From Epiperipatus broadwayi (taxonomy: Eukaryota; Onychophora; Udeonychophora; Euonychophora; Peripatidae), in assembly GCA_028023455.1 (NCBI GenBank), contig JAQFVV010000507.1:306501-370500 (forward strand): a stretch of DNA of 64,000 bases, written 5' to 3'. Position numbers and translations under genes: made by a program. The notes beneath the pieces are model-generated. The model ran no database searches and was not told the origin of the DNA. It saw nothing but the letters and a program-made list of their open reading frames with translations. The first letter of the stretch is position 1. Each line of letters starts with the position of its first letter. Of the stretch, positions 24,258 to 35,803 are shown in pieces.

Positions 24258-26843
24258 TATATTAAAACATGGATTACAAAAACTTACTGAACATAATAAT
24301 GATACGATTATTAATATATACATAATAAACAAGCGTATTCAACGGATACAAATAAAGTGATCATTTTTAAATTTAGATATGCTTCATTTGTATTTATATA
24401 TTTTAAAAAAGTAAAATTACTGTTCTAAAAAACAGTAAAATTATTTTGTTGACATGTTTTATTAATATTGTACTTCTGAAAACAAACAAACTATTTTTGC
24501 ATTATGTTATTTATTTATTGTCTAATTATAGTGTTGCGTTGAAAATAGATTACTCATATGCTATTGCTTTGTTTAACAATGTGGACTGTAGTGATATAAT
24601 TTGTATATGACAACCAGTTTGTTACTGGCACTTAAGATTTATATATATAATGATATATTATCCATTTAAATCTAGGCTGGATAAAGTTTTGAAATTTTTT
24701 TTAGGTTACAGACAAATGTTTTTCTTTTAGTAGCTGCTTCAATAACTGGCCTAGTTAGTCATCTGGGTTTGGTCAGTAAATAGATATCTGGTTATTCTAA
24801 ACTAAATAATAAAACCAAGGTGAAAAAAATGCTTACCGTGTGGCAGTAAGCAAGCCAGAGGAATAATATTTCCTTATTCTTTATTTTTGTAAAAGAGAAA
24901 AAAAATGGACTAGCCTTTCTCAACAGTGAAGTAATTAAAAGCTATTATATATTGTAAGGGGTGGAAAATCCACACTTTCTTTTAAAGTGCCATTATAGTT
25001 TTAAAAAAATCTCTTAGATTTGGTTATTAGATAATGATTTGTAAATAGGTTGTTATTCTTATTGTTGTTAGTTGTTTTTCATTGTTATTTGGTTCATTTT
25101 TATTTGTTGTGTTATGTACTTTGTTTTGTGATGGTGAGATTTTAATAGCTATGGATATGTATAAATTCATGAGTGTGCATGTATATAAATAAATATCAAC
25201 AGTAGTATTTAAATTGCTAGTTATTTGGGAAATTATTTCAGTTGTTTGAACTCATGAACTTCTTGGTCTATATATAAAAAAAATCATCTATCACCATAAC
25301 ATCAACAAATTTCTCTAAAAATATATATAGAGAGTAACAACTGAGATCACTACCTAACATTTATTTATATGTAATGATAATAAGGATTCTACACTTATAC
25401 AATATTGAAATGTGGAAATTTCATATCAAATTCAATATAACCTTGAAATATTTAAAATATAATAAAGTGTTCATATACGTTGAAAGTAACTAACTCGATA
25501 ATATAGTGAGACAACTTTCTCATTCAAGATAATGGTAGTTAAATATAAAATGATTAAATTGATACTTATCACTAGCCTATCACAACTGGGTTCACCATTA
25601 TGTAAGTAAGTCCAGATAAAATAGAGAAGAAAAAAAAAAAAACAATGTATAAATTTTCTGGAACTTAAAACTTAATACCATTTCATATACTATATAAAAA
25701 AAAATCAACTTCACTAATTATTAACTTTTGAACCTGAAACATTATTTTACTAAAATTGTAATAGTGCAATTTGTCATCAACAAACATTCACTAATTGAAC
25801 TTCATGTTTAAAAGTCACCTATAATGGAAAATAAAACATTGATATGTTTGTTTTTCAAGCCTTAATTGATAATCAAATGTAATAAATTATTTGTCACCAA
25901 CAATAACCAATTAAACAGATCCCTAAGTTTGTGGTGCCAAAATATGTAATAGTAAGAATAACTATCAACCGTCATTTAAGAGTGAGCTATATATTTAGGT
26001 TATATACTCATCCATTCCTCTAAAGATCTGACAGTCAAAAGAATGATTAGCATTTCACAATTTTGAGATAGATAAAAGAACCTACTCACTGCTCTTAAAG
26101 TATACAATGTCCCATGAACACTCCGATGATCATCACATTTCAGTCTCTCTAAGCTACTACAACCCATAATAGTTTTCTGCAAACATTATTGCACTGCCCT
26201 GCTTACATCTAAGTCTTAGGGGCTATTATTTATAAAATATGGCTTTTCTCATCTTTGTGAGTCTTAGAGGTACATATTATACATATATCAAAAAGAACTA
26301 TACCTTTCTCTCTCTCTCTGGAGTCTTAGAGGTAAAATCATGGCAGGACTACTGTTAACTGCTTCATGATAAATAATAACTAACATCACAATTTGGGTTG
26401 GAGCAGTGAATGAGATCAATCAGTCACAAGTGACATGAATACATCACACTCTCAAGACAATGACAAAAATTCCCCATCCAACATCAATACTTACAACAGA
26501 ACCAACCAAACTCCAACAATCAAATATCCAATCCAACCTTAAAAATTATAGATTTTCTACAACACAAATTTTCCACATATGGACAAATTTATTACTCTAT
26601 AATTTAATGCCATCAATATAATTTTTAAATTGAAACTACACTGTTTCATGACTGTATTTATCTCTCATCATAAAAAAAATGCAATAACAGTAAGCATCAC
26701 CATCTAAACATAAGGCCAAAATATTTCCATATATAAAAAAAATTACATACACAAAAATGCTTCTCTTTCTTTAAACTATACATCTCTCAGGTATGTGGTG
26801 TATTTCAGGCCCTAATTAGTTTATTTCATGCCCTAGTTGTTGC
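24258..26843. other. AT-rich intron; possible decayed SINE at 24640-24870
   Basis: 24,640-24,870 shows a faint version of the 34.1-kb SINE body (AACTGGCCTAGTTAGTCATC, AGTAAATAGATATCTGG, AATAATAAAACCAAG). GTCTTAGAGGTA recurs at 26261 and 26327, with a (CT)n between. No gene was seen. Confidence 0.4.
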
Positions 26844-26844
26844 A

Positions 26845-27354
26845 CCAAATGTAATGGAATGTATATATACAAACATATTATGCTGACCATGTTGTGGCAT
26901 TAAATGTAATGGAACATCAACATATGAAAAGAAAATAATGCTCCAAATCTTGGATGACAAATGTAATGGAATATGTGTAATTTAAATGATCTCAAACACA
27001 AAATACACATATGAAGAAAGAAGGCCTCAAATGTTGGTTCCACAATGTAATGGAATGCCTATCCACAATTGAAATGGCCCAATCATTGGGAAAGCCAAAT
27101 GTAGTGGAATCACGATTGCTATATCCTCATAAACAAATCACAATGAATCAAATCTCACATTTTAGGCATCAAATATAATGAAACGACTAGCAACAGTCCT
27201 TAATTAATCATGTCTACATGTTGATGGTGCCAAATGTAGTAGAACACATTTATCATCCAATTTAAATAATAGAAATATAGCATATCTTACCATAAAGAAA
27301 GATCTTAACAATTTAAATGAATCCAATTGTTGAGAAAACCAAATATAATAGATT
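26845..27354. repeat. Eight irregularly spaced copies of CCAAATGTAATGGAAT
   Basis: Copies or close variants start at 26845, 26899, 26957, 27041, 27095, 27169, 27230 and 27339, with gaps of 54, 58, 84, 54, 74, 61 and 109 bp. Some copies are preceded by a TTG-containing segment (ATCTTGGATGA, ATGTTGGTTC, ATCATTGGGAAAG, TTGTTGAGAAAA), so the true unit may be about 40 bp with variable filler. All copies are in the same orientation. Confidence 0.75.
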
Positions 27355-30300
27355 GTACAATTTAAATGAAGAAAGATAAAATTATCCCAATTATATTTAA
27401 ATAAATTGTTTATATGCCCTTCCAGTTAGCTATACATGAAATAAATCCAAAATTATACAGAGCAATAATGAGACCTATTATTATAATTTATTCTTAGGGT
27501 TGATATGACTAACTAATAAAATATATATCAGAAACAAAGGGAATTCTATTGAAACTAATATACACATCCAATAAGTAAACTTGTGTATATCTAAACATAT
27601 CAATAAACAATAATGTGTGTAAGTGACCTAAAGATTAAATAATAAGTGAAATACTAAGTTATTCTCCATGAAATTGTGAATTCAATTAATTTCATAATGA
27701 CTCTGGCACTAAAAGAAAAATAAGAATAAAATAATATTCTTCCAAATAAATTACAAAGACATTACTTATAAAACAAATAGTACATCCTTTATTTCTATAT
27801 TATGATTTGATTTTAGATAGTATCAGTGTTTTAAATAGTTCTCAAATACAAACTCAAATACAAAAAAAATATATACATATATACTTGCAATAAGTATATA
27901 TATGAAATAGATAAAGACATATTTGTGCTCAACAAGTATGTATTAATGTAAACACAAATTCATATTTATATTTTCCAAATATTTAAAATTAAAAACAAAT
28001 AAAAACAAAAGCATATTATATACAGCAAATATATAAATTATTGCTTAGGTCTGCATAAGAATTATTATATGAAGTAAAAAAAAAATGAAAATAGATAAAT
28101 AAATAATAAAAAATTTTTATAATAAAATTTGCGAATATAAATTTCACTTATTAATATATATATATAACAACCCATATGCAACGCAAACTTATACGCCATA
28201 TTTTAAAATTTAAAATTACTTAAGTGTTAATTTTGACATTTGTTAAATGTTTATTTTTTTAGAAAACAAGACGCTTTCTAATTAAAAATAAAAGTAAAAA
28301 AAAAAAAATATCGATCTCAAAAATATATACAAACATATCATTGACATTAATAAAGTTATTTATTACCTCTTTTTTTAAAGTTCAACTTGTTCATTCTTCT
28401 TTTCAAAAGTCAACTTGTTCTGTTGTTTTTATTCTCTTATTTTTTTAATATTAGAATGCATTCTAGCCAAGGTGAAGAAACTATCACGTTAGAGAAAATT
28501 ATCAATTCTTAGACGCAGGTATATTTTTATCTTTCTAAAATTTCTTTCCTTGAAAAATAAATAAATTGAAATGTTGAATCCAATATATTAATCCTAGTTG
28601 TTTCCACATTGCTTTTAAATTTACCATTCTAGATTTTTTTTAGATAGCTATCATACATTTCAACACAATGAAATTTATATGTTGAGCCATTGCTTAATTT
28701 CCTTTACTTGTTAGGATAAAGTCAAGATCACAGCACTTGAACTGTGACAATATTATTATTCACCATTCCATTATTAAGGTGTTTACATCCAATAGATTAT
28801 TTATTATTCTCAAGAATGGTGATTCAGAAGAAACAAAGTACAACTAATTTTCTCCTTCAGTTTCTTTTTAATTACTCTCTAAATAATAATGGCTTCTTTT
28901 TCTTTTGTTGTTGTTTTTCCATGTGACACAGAATGCACAGTTTTTGAAAACCATTGTTACATATGTTTTCTTTTAAACAATTAACATTCAAAAATAAAAA
29001 AATAAAATATCAATCATATAAAAATATTAAATCGAAAATTTATTTAACAGCTTTGAAAATATATATATATAAATAATAACATTGCATTTTTTTAACAATC
29101 ACTACAAATAAAATAATCTTTTTTATAATCAACAATTTATATGTCTTTATCTATCTATAATAATTAAATATTCACAGCGATGTACCATCACAAATAAATA
29201 AAATAAAAAATCCAAACAACTATCTATAACTAATAACCATAAACAATAATAATACTCCATATATAAACATCAAATCAAAGAGATTTTTTTTAAAATAACA
29301 AATGATATTTTAAAATAAAAGTAGATTTATAGATCTTTTACAATATATATATATATCCGAGTCAAACAAGAAATTTTAAAGATGGTGATACTAAATCATG
29401 AATATTTACTCCAAAAACAAATCATATAGTAAACCTGAAATGGGAGATCCCATCAGAGAAACCAAAAAATTTGCTTATAATGTTATATATTGAACACAAA
29501 ATAAGTGTTTGAAAGACAATGTTTATATAAAGGTAAGTTTTAATTTAAATACATAGACTATACAGTTATGTGGAATTTTGTAAGTTCAGTGTAACAAAAT
29601 ATACTTTTATTCTATTTCCAAAAGTTATTTTGAACATATATATATATATATAATTTTGAAATTTGACAATGGGTAATTTTGAGCATCAAATAGTTCCATA
29701 TTTTGTTTACAGAGCTTGAAGTCCTTGCCTGAACAAAAAATATGGAAACAATTATTAATATGATCAATGACTATTAATTGTTAATGTTTTGTGTTTTGTT
29801 CACATTTTTTAGAATGATTTTTTTTTTTTTCAAATTTTCATTAAATAAAATATTTTAGCATTATTCCATTACACTTAATTTTTGTTTTAATATTCTAAAA
29901 AAAATTATTCAAACATAAAATTCTGATATTTTATTTAATAGATACTGGACAAAAAAGTATAATCTTCCTGGATGCCATTAAATAGTTAAATATAAACAAA
30001 TAATTTTCAATGAAATATAATTGTTTAGTCTTAAATATATATATTTAAATATATTATCAAAACAAATCAATTCACAACCTTAATTATGTTCATAATTTTT
30101 TTTCATTTATTAAAGACAATAAATTTTAAATCTTTAATTATCATTATTTGCAAAAAGGGTTAATGAGATGTATAAATAATATATTATTTTAAGACAAAAT
30201 TTTTTATAAAAAATAGAAAAGATATTAATATATTTTCAAAAAATAAATAAATTTTATCTTTAAATAAAATTTTAGCTAGAGTTTTGGAATATTTTAAACT

Positions 30301-30978
30301 TTCTTATCATTATTACTATCTAAAGTTTGCTTCTGTTATAACTATTATAATTTAATGCAACTTCAAAAATAATTTTCACCATATGTAAAAGTTATGAGAT
30401 ATAATTAATATTGTAAATGTGAATTATGTGTTTATCATTAAATTCTTTATTTTAACACAAACACATGGATCTTATTCATTTTTTTTTTATAATTTTTTCC
30501 TTCAAGTGCATTTAATGACAAACAACAACTTATACTTCATGAAATCCTTGCTTTTGACAAATGTCATTAAAATATATATATATTGAAGGCAATCTTAAAA
30601 ACAAAATATCAACATTGCAAAAGAAAATGTCATTTCAGCATTTAGGATAAAAAAGAATATGTTAAAAAAGTATATTTATTTAAAATAACCAATTATTCCC
30701 CATCATATCTATTTGTTTGACAATTTTTGGTAAATGTAACTCCAAATGCTCTTTGAAACAATGAAAATGAACTTTCCAATTAAAAATAAAAATAATAAAG
30801 TTTATTAATATAGAAATTTCTGTTTGATATCATGTAAATTTCTAGCTGATTTTCTGCTAAAAACAAATGTATTCAAATGAAAGTTAAATATAAACATCAT
30901 TTACTTATTAAAAGACAAATATTTAATAATTTTATAAAAAAAATATTAATCAAGTAAACAAATAAAATATAAACATAT
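27355..30978. other. AT-rich intron, nothing recognised
   Basis: About 3.6 kb of AT-rich DNA with several (AT)n tracts (27,870-27,902; 28,155; 29,056; 29,344; 29,636) and no readable feature. Confidence 0.5.
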
Positions 30979-31166
30979 TTAAACAAAACAAAACTCTCCA
31001 TACAGTATTGCCACCCTGTGCCAACCAGAGTAATCAATGAATGCCAGAAGGCATTGATTACTCTGGTTGGCACAGGGTGGCAATACTGTATGGAGAGTTT
31101 TGCTTTGTTTATAAACAATTATGTGCTAGTATAAGATAGTGATCAAGTGATGCTTAATGGTTTAAT
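30979..31166. mobile_element. Foldback MITE copy B with perfect 51-bp arms
   Basis: 30989-31039 (starting CAAAACTCTCCATACAGTAT) is exactly complementary to 31052-31102 around a 12-bp loop. The arms include CCACCCTGTGCCAACCAG. To the right, GTGATCAAGTGATGCTTAAT (31138-31157) matches the terminal inverted repeat of copy C. The perfect arms imply a young copy or gene-conversion between arms. Confidence 0.9.
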
Positions 31167-32968
31167 AAACATATTTACAAAATCAAAAAGTTTATATCAT
31201 GTAGAAACAGAGATGTATTTTCTTCTTAGTAGAGATTTAATAAAATGTTTTAATTTTTCCTATGGACTATTAAGTGTTAACACATAGATATTATAGTCTG
31301 AATTAAAAATTAATTAAAACCCTAAAAATTTCTTATAAAATTTTCATTATCAAGAGATATAAATAGATCCCAATCATTAAAACTATTTCAACTTGATTGT
31401 AACATCGAGATATTTATATAAAAATCATGCAAGATGAATCATTGCTGTTAAATAAATAGACAGAATAAGAAACATTTAATAAGCCAAATAGTATAGTCAA
31501 TCTGATAGAAAAATAGCAGTTCATCTTAACTTTAATTTTTTTTAAATCTAAGTGGGTACAATGTTTAATTTTTTAGTCCCATTATAAAGTTTATATTGCA
31601 CAAAAATCATTATCTTATATAATAAATTTTGTATTATGATTGAAATAAAATAATTAATTTAGGGTGGCTTCCTGTTTCACACTGATTTTTAGGAATACAT
31701 CAATATTACTAAATATTAAAATTGTTTATATATTTTTATAAATATGAATATATTTTTGTGATAAATTATTCATATATGCACATTTTTGTGCATATATGTG
31801 ATTTTTATATATATAAGTGCATTTGTCATTTTGACAATAATGAGATTGTTTTCATTCATAATTCTATAAAACTTAAGCCTATATTATGAGTACATTCAGA
31901 TAACATAAGAAAATAGAATTAGAGACAAAACCTATGAAGTTAGGTTCAATGTGTTTTCAAAAAAGAAGAGGGAAAAATAATACAATGAATTAAAAAAGAT
32001 ATTGATTTGATTATTAATGTGAATTGAAATGTAATGGATGAAATTAAATGTAGAGTTAAACTTGCTTTTGATAGAAATAATTTAATATTTATTAAAAAGA
32101 TATTTTTATGATTGTAAAGGAAGATAAGTTAGATCCCAAGAGTTTGTAAAAGACTTGGAATGAGACCATCAAGAGATAGACTGAATAGATGAAAAAGTTT
32201 GATTAAGTGATATAGATAGAAAAAAATCATGGATCAGAGAAACTGGGTTAAACATGGACAGATCTTCATCTTAAAATGGACTGATAATGGTCAAAAATGT
32301 TGATAATGATATATATACATAGGTGCTTTCATATACGTTTTAAATTTTTTTTTCTTTTGGTAGAATAAATTGAAGACACATTTATTTTGCAGTAAACAAA
32401 TGCACATACACAATAATAAATTTGATAAAGAAATAAAAGCTAAAATAAAGTGTCTTTATTTAACTCTAATATAAATATCTCGTATGATATCAGTAATTTC
32501 AAAACATTTTTTTTTTAAAAAATCTCACTTTTTAATGCTAACAACCGAAATTACTATTACTTTTTTTACCACAATAAATAATTTATTTAATCACTTCAGT
32601 AATTAAATAGATTTACTTTATTTATTTTCACTTTTAAAAATTTCCTAGGAATAATATTTAGTGTATTTTTATTTAAATCAAAAAACTGAAAGTTTTATTT
32701 ATATTTAAAACTCAATTGCTTCCAGTTTTCACAAATCAGTACTAAAATTGTAGTTCAAATGTTTCAATTAAAATTTAATGACAATCGACTGTTATCTTTA
32801 AACAATGATTTAGCTCTAATTCCCTTGCTTTTAATTTTTTATTAAGTTCCTAGTTGCCATTTTATTTTACTTTTTATAAAAGCCCTGTTATATTTTGATT
32901 GAGAGTGAATTAACTTTGTATTAATTAAGTCTTAATCTAAAACTGGCAAATCAATAATGTAATGCGGT
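31167..32968. other. AT-rich dac intron downstream of the exon
   Basis: No further exon was recognised; (AT)n and poly-A/T tracts throughout. Confidence 0.5.
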
Positions 32969-32974
32969 TCTTAC
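32969..32974 (-). promoter_or_regulatory. 5' splice donor GTAAGA of the dac exon
   Basis: On the minus strand the coding frame is followed by GTAAGA, a near-consensus U1 site. Past it the frame continues for 14 codons without family similarity and then stops, as expected of intron. Confidence 0.8.
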
Positions 32975-33115
32975 CATTGATTTTTCGAATACTATCAGAA
33001 GATGTTTGTTTCAATGTATCTTCAAACTGTAGACGGCGTTTCTGTTCTGCTTCTAGTTGTTCTAGTAAACGACGCTTTGCTTTCTTTTCTTTCTTCAGTC
33101 TTTTCTGTATCAACG
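32975..33115 (-). CDS. dac: Dachshund (DACH/dac) internal exon, C-terminal DD2 coiled-coil domain
   Basis: This 141-bp exon encodes 46 complete codons plus split codons at both ends. The peptide begins LIQKRLKKEKKAKRRL, continues with an E/Q/K/R-rich coiled coil (LEQLEAEQKRRLQFEDTLKQ) and ends SSDSIRKIN. This matches the DD2/Dachbox-C region of Dachshund proteins from memory, where the same QKRLKKEKKAKR block and a TLKQ..S.DSLR..ND segment occur. Dachshund is a nuclear Ski/Sno-related cofactor that acts with Eya/Six in eye, limb and neural development; DD2 mediates protein contacts. Splice evidence: a pyrimidine-rich acceptor ending TTTTTAATAG abuts 33115, and the donor ATG|GTAAGA follows 32975. 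Both junctions are phase 1, so the exon is symmetric; the final split codon (AAT G..) fits the N-D of the family. The remaining dac exons were not found in the window. The exon identity is strong; orthology within the Ski/Sno/Dac family rests on recalled sequence. Confidence 0.88.
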
Positions 33116-33135
33116 CTATTAAAAATAAAAAAAAA
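33116..33135 (-). promoter_or_regulatory. 3' splice site and polypyrimidine tract of the dac exon
   Basis: Read on the minus strand, a run of T interrupted by single A residues ends in TAATAG directly before the coding frame. The reading frame with Dachshund similarity starts at once after this AG, and upstream of it the similarity is lost, which fixes the acceptor. Confidence 0.8.
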
Positions 33136-33269
33136 TAGAGGAGAATGAAACGGCATGAAGTTATCATTTTTTTTATATAAAAAATATAATCAAATTGAAT
33201 AATGTTTAATTATTTAAATACATTTAAATAAATTTCAAGAAGGGGGGAGATGAAAGTTTTAAATAGTAA

Positions 33270-33790
33270 ATACATTTTAAAAATTAGTAAAATTTTACAT
33301 TTTTGCAAAACAACACATATATAAAGTAGGATTTAAAATTTTAAACTTTTGCAAAGAAATCGCGCATGAAAATCAAATGGTGACAAAACAGGAATTTGAA
33401 ATGTTAACACTTTGCAAAAAAAAAAAAAAAAATGCACACATACATATATATACACAAAAGGTAGAATTTAAAAATTTTAAACACCTTTTTCAAAGAGCAC
33501 GCACATGAAAATCAATTACTTTATTGATCAGCAGTTCATTAAAAGTTCAACCACTAGGAGTGACAAAGCAGGAATTTTAAAATTTACACTTTTGCAAAAA
33601 AAAAAAATACACACACATACACGTAAAATATAATTTTAAATTTTAACTATTTTTTTTCAAAAAGTACACACACACACACAATACAATAATAATAATAATC
33701 ATCATCATCATCGAATGGTTCATTAGTCGGGAGTTCATAAAAAGTTTGAGCATCGGAAGTGACAACTTGGTCTGCTAACCGTGGATCTTG
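33270..33790. repeat. Degenerate tandem repeat, about three units of 135-190 bp
   Basis: Each unit runs through TTTAAAATTTTAAAC-like sequence, CATGAAAATCAA, then GTGACAAA(A/G)CAGGAATTT and TTTGCAAAAAAAA, followed by a (CA)-rich tract (33433, 33611, 33667). The third unit carries (AAT)n(CAT)n and GAAGTGACAACTTGG. It starts about 150 bp upstream of the dac exon in gene orientation. Confidence 0.65.
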
Positions 33791-34118
33791 AGCGCACAGG
33801 TGAAAATGAATTCATAACAAGGAGTTAAAATGTTCAAAATTTACAACACAAATCTCACCAAAGTCGTGTTTTCATTGTTTATAAGCAAATCAGACAATAT
33901 TTTTAATTTCTATACGTAATACGATGTAATTAGGATTTAATCTCATATATATATATATTAAAAAAAAAACAAATATCAACAAGATTTTTTTTCATATATC
34001 CGATTAAAACAAATAATAAAAGACAGATACATCAGTTTAATTACTGTGAAATTTACAAACTGTAAATATCCTGTTTTTATTGTATTTATGATAGATCATT
34101 TTTTGTTATATATATATT

Positions 34119-34440
34119 AGTCATGAAAGTCACATGGTATAGTGGTAACACATTTGAATGAATCCCCATTCCAGATTCAATTGCAGACCAGATAAAACTT
34201 AAAATTTTTCTCAGATTTCAATCAGCTTTGAATTTTTTTATTTTTTATAATACTATGTCATAGCCAACCCAACTAATTAATCCAATATTGATCAGAAAAT
34301 GGGTATCAAGCTATTATAAAATAATAAATAAAAGAAAGATAAAAATCCACTCAAACCCAAATCACCTGTCAAATGGCAAGTAATGTAAGTAATGTTTTCT
34401 TCTCTGTTGTTCTTCTATGAAAGACCACTGGAATGACTTT
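34119..34440 (+). mobile_element. tRNA-derived SINE with ~200-bp body (copy 2, best copy)
   Basis: Head CACATGGTATAGTGGTAACA (A-box-like) and CCAGATTCAATTGCA (weak B box), then TCATAGCCAACCCAACTAAT, TAATCCAATATTGATCAG, GGGTATCAAGC, AATAAATAAAAGAAAG and ACTCAAACCCAAATCACC. It shares its body with 22.9 kb and, more weakly, 24.6 and 42.7 kb. Confidence 0.5.
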
Positions 34441-35588
34441 GCCTTACAGTAGTTATTGTGTGCTATTATTCAATACTCTAAATTTTTAGTTATTTTCTTC
34501 ACTTTTTTTAATACATGTGCTTATGCAAAAAAAAAAAAAGAATTTAATTTTTGTAAATATGGCTAAGAATGTTTTTTTTTTTTTAAAAAAAAAAATAACA
34601 AATTAAAATTCTTAATCTCTATTTTAGTTTTTAATTATAAACTAAAATTTTCTTAATATATAAATTTTTTTTATTTACGTTTATATCATATAATTTAGAA
34701 TTAAATTCCTGTCCCATCCCATAAAAGAAAAAAAAAAACACGATACTAAGCAAGCTTATATTATTTGACTGTAATCTATATTTTAAATCATTTATTGATT
34801 TTACATTTTTAAAAATAGATGAATCCTAAATTTATCAAAATATATTTATTATTATTATTAGTGCAACTCTCAACATCCTATATATTACTAATATAAATTT
34901 GACATTTACAAACATGCATTGATTGCTAAAAAACAATGGCCTTAAAAAAATTAAAAAGATATAAAGAAAGTCATACAAATAAGCAATCACACCATCAGAT
35001 CAAAAACCAAAATAAAGTTTTGAAATTAAACACTGCATGAATGAAATGTATATATATATATAATTTTGAGCACTAAAACATGATTATTAAAATAATTTAT
35101 AGCACAACATAAAACATAAATTGGAGATATATAAAAAGCAAGCTAATATTTTAAAATCACTGTTTGGGCATTTGTAGCTTAAGTGACTGAACTATAGTTG
35201 CATACAATGTTTATCAACAAAGAACATCATAATTAAATTCAAATAGACTTCTGAAAATGAACTAATAGCTATGAATAATACACTGTATTAGAAATGTTAT
35301 GTATTAGGTTACAAAGGCTCTAGCTGTGGGATGAATACTTGTCAGCCACAGACTGATCTATTTATTATAAGTCTGAGAAATCATGGGCATTAGATGGTAG
35401 TGTTATATCCAGATTAGTGTCTGACTATTAGCCATCTTCAATAAGAATTACAATTTATATTTACACATATAGCAGTCATCTTTATTTCTTTTATAAGATC
35501 AAACTTAATAATTTAGGATTAAAACATTTTACAATTTTGAACTTAAAACAACATTTAATAAGACTTCATTTGATATTTATATATATAA
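34441..35588. other. AT-rich intron, nothing recognised
   Basis: Poly-A/T tracts (34524, 34571), (ATT)n at 34848 and (AT)n at 35048. Confidence 0.5.
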
Positions 35589-35803
35589 ATTCATTGTATT
35601 ATTTCCAGGAGCTTCCGCATAATAAAAATGTAATAGCTAAATCGCTGATGTATCAGTACAATAACAATTACATTCCTCAGAGCTTCTTCTTTATCAAATC
35701 TTAGGAATAAGAAAGAAAAAGTACTTGTTATTGCACTGAAATGTCAGCTATTTAGCTATTATACTTTTATTACATGGAAGCTCCCAGAAATAATATGATG
35801 AAT
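35589..35803. mobile_element. Foldback element, ~80-bp arms
   Basis: The left arm ATTCATTGTATTATTTCCAG...GAGCTTCC.. and the right arm ..GGAAGCTCCCAGAAATAATA are complementary over about 80 bp with mismatches, including TAATAGCTAAAT / ATTTAGCTATTA. The centre is about 55 bp. Confidence 0.8.

Noticed and set aside
26845-27354. CRISPR array
   Set aside because: Repeats are short and imperfect, spacers vary from 38 to 93 bp, and the sequence is plainly from an animal genome.
28441-28530. Small plus-strand exon with ATG and a CAG|GTATAT donor
   Set aside because: Only an 18-codon frame ending in a stop, no similarity, and on the strand opposite to dac.
30897-31118. 73-codon minus-strand ORF
   Set aside because: Most of it is the MITE hairpin read in frame; no protein family is seen.
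32937-32974. Extension of the dac frame to the stop at 32937
   Set aside because: The last 14 residues lie past a good donor site and lose family similarity; the exon ends at 32975.
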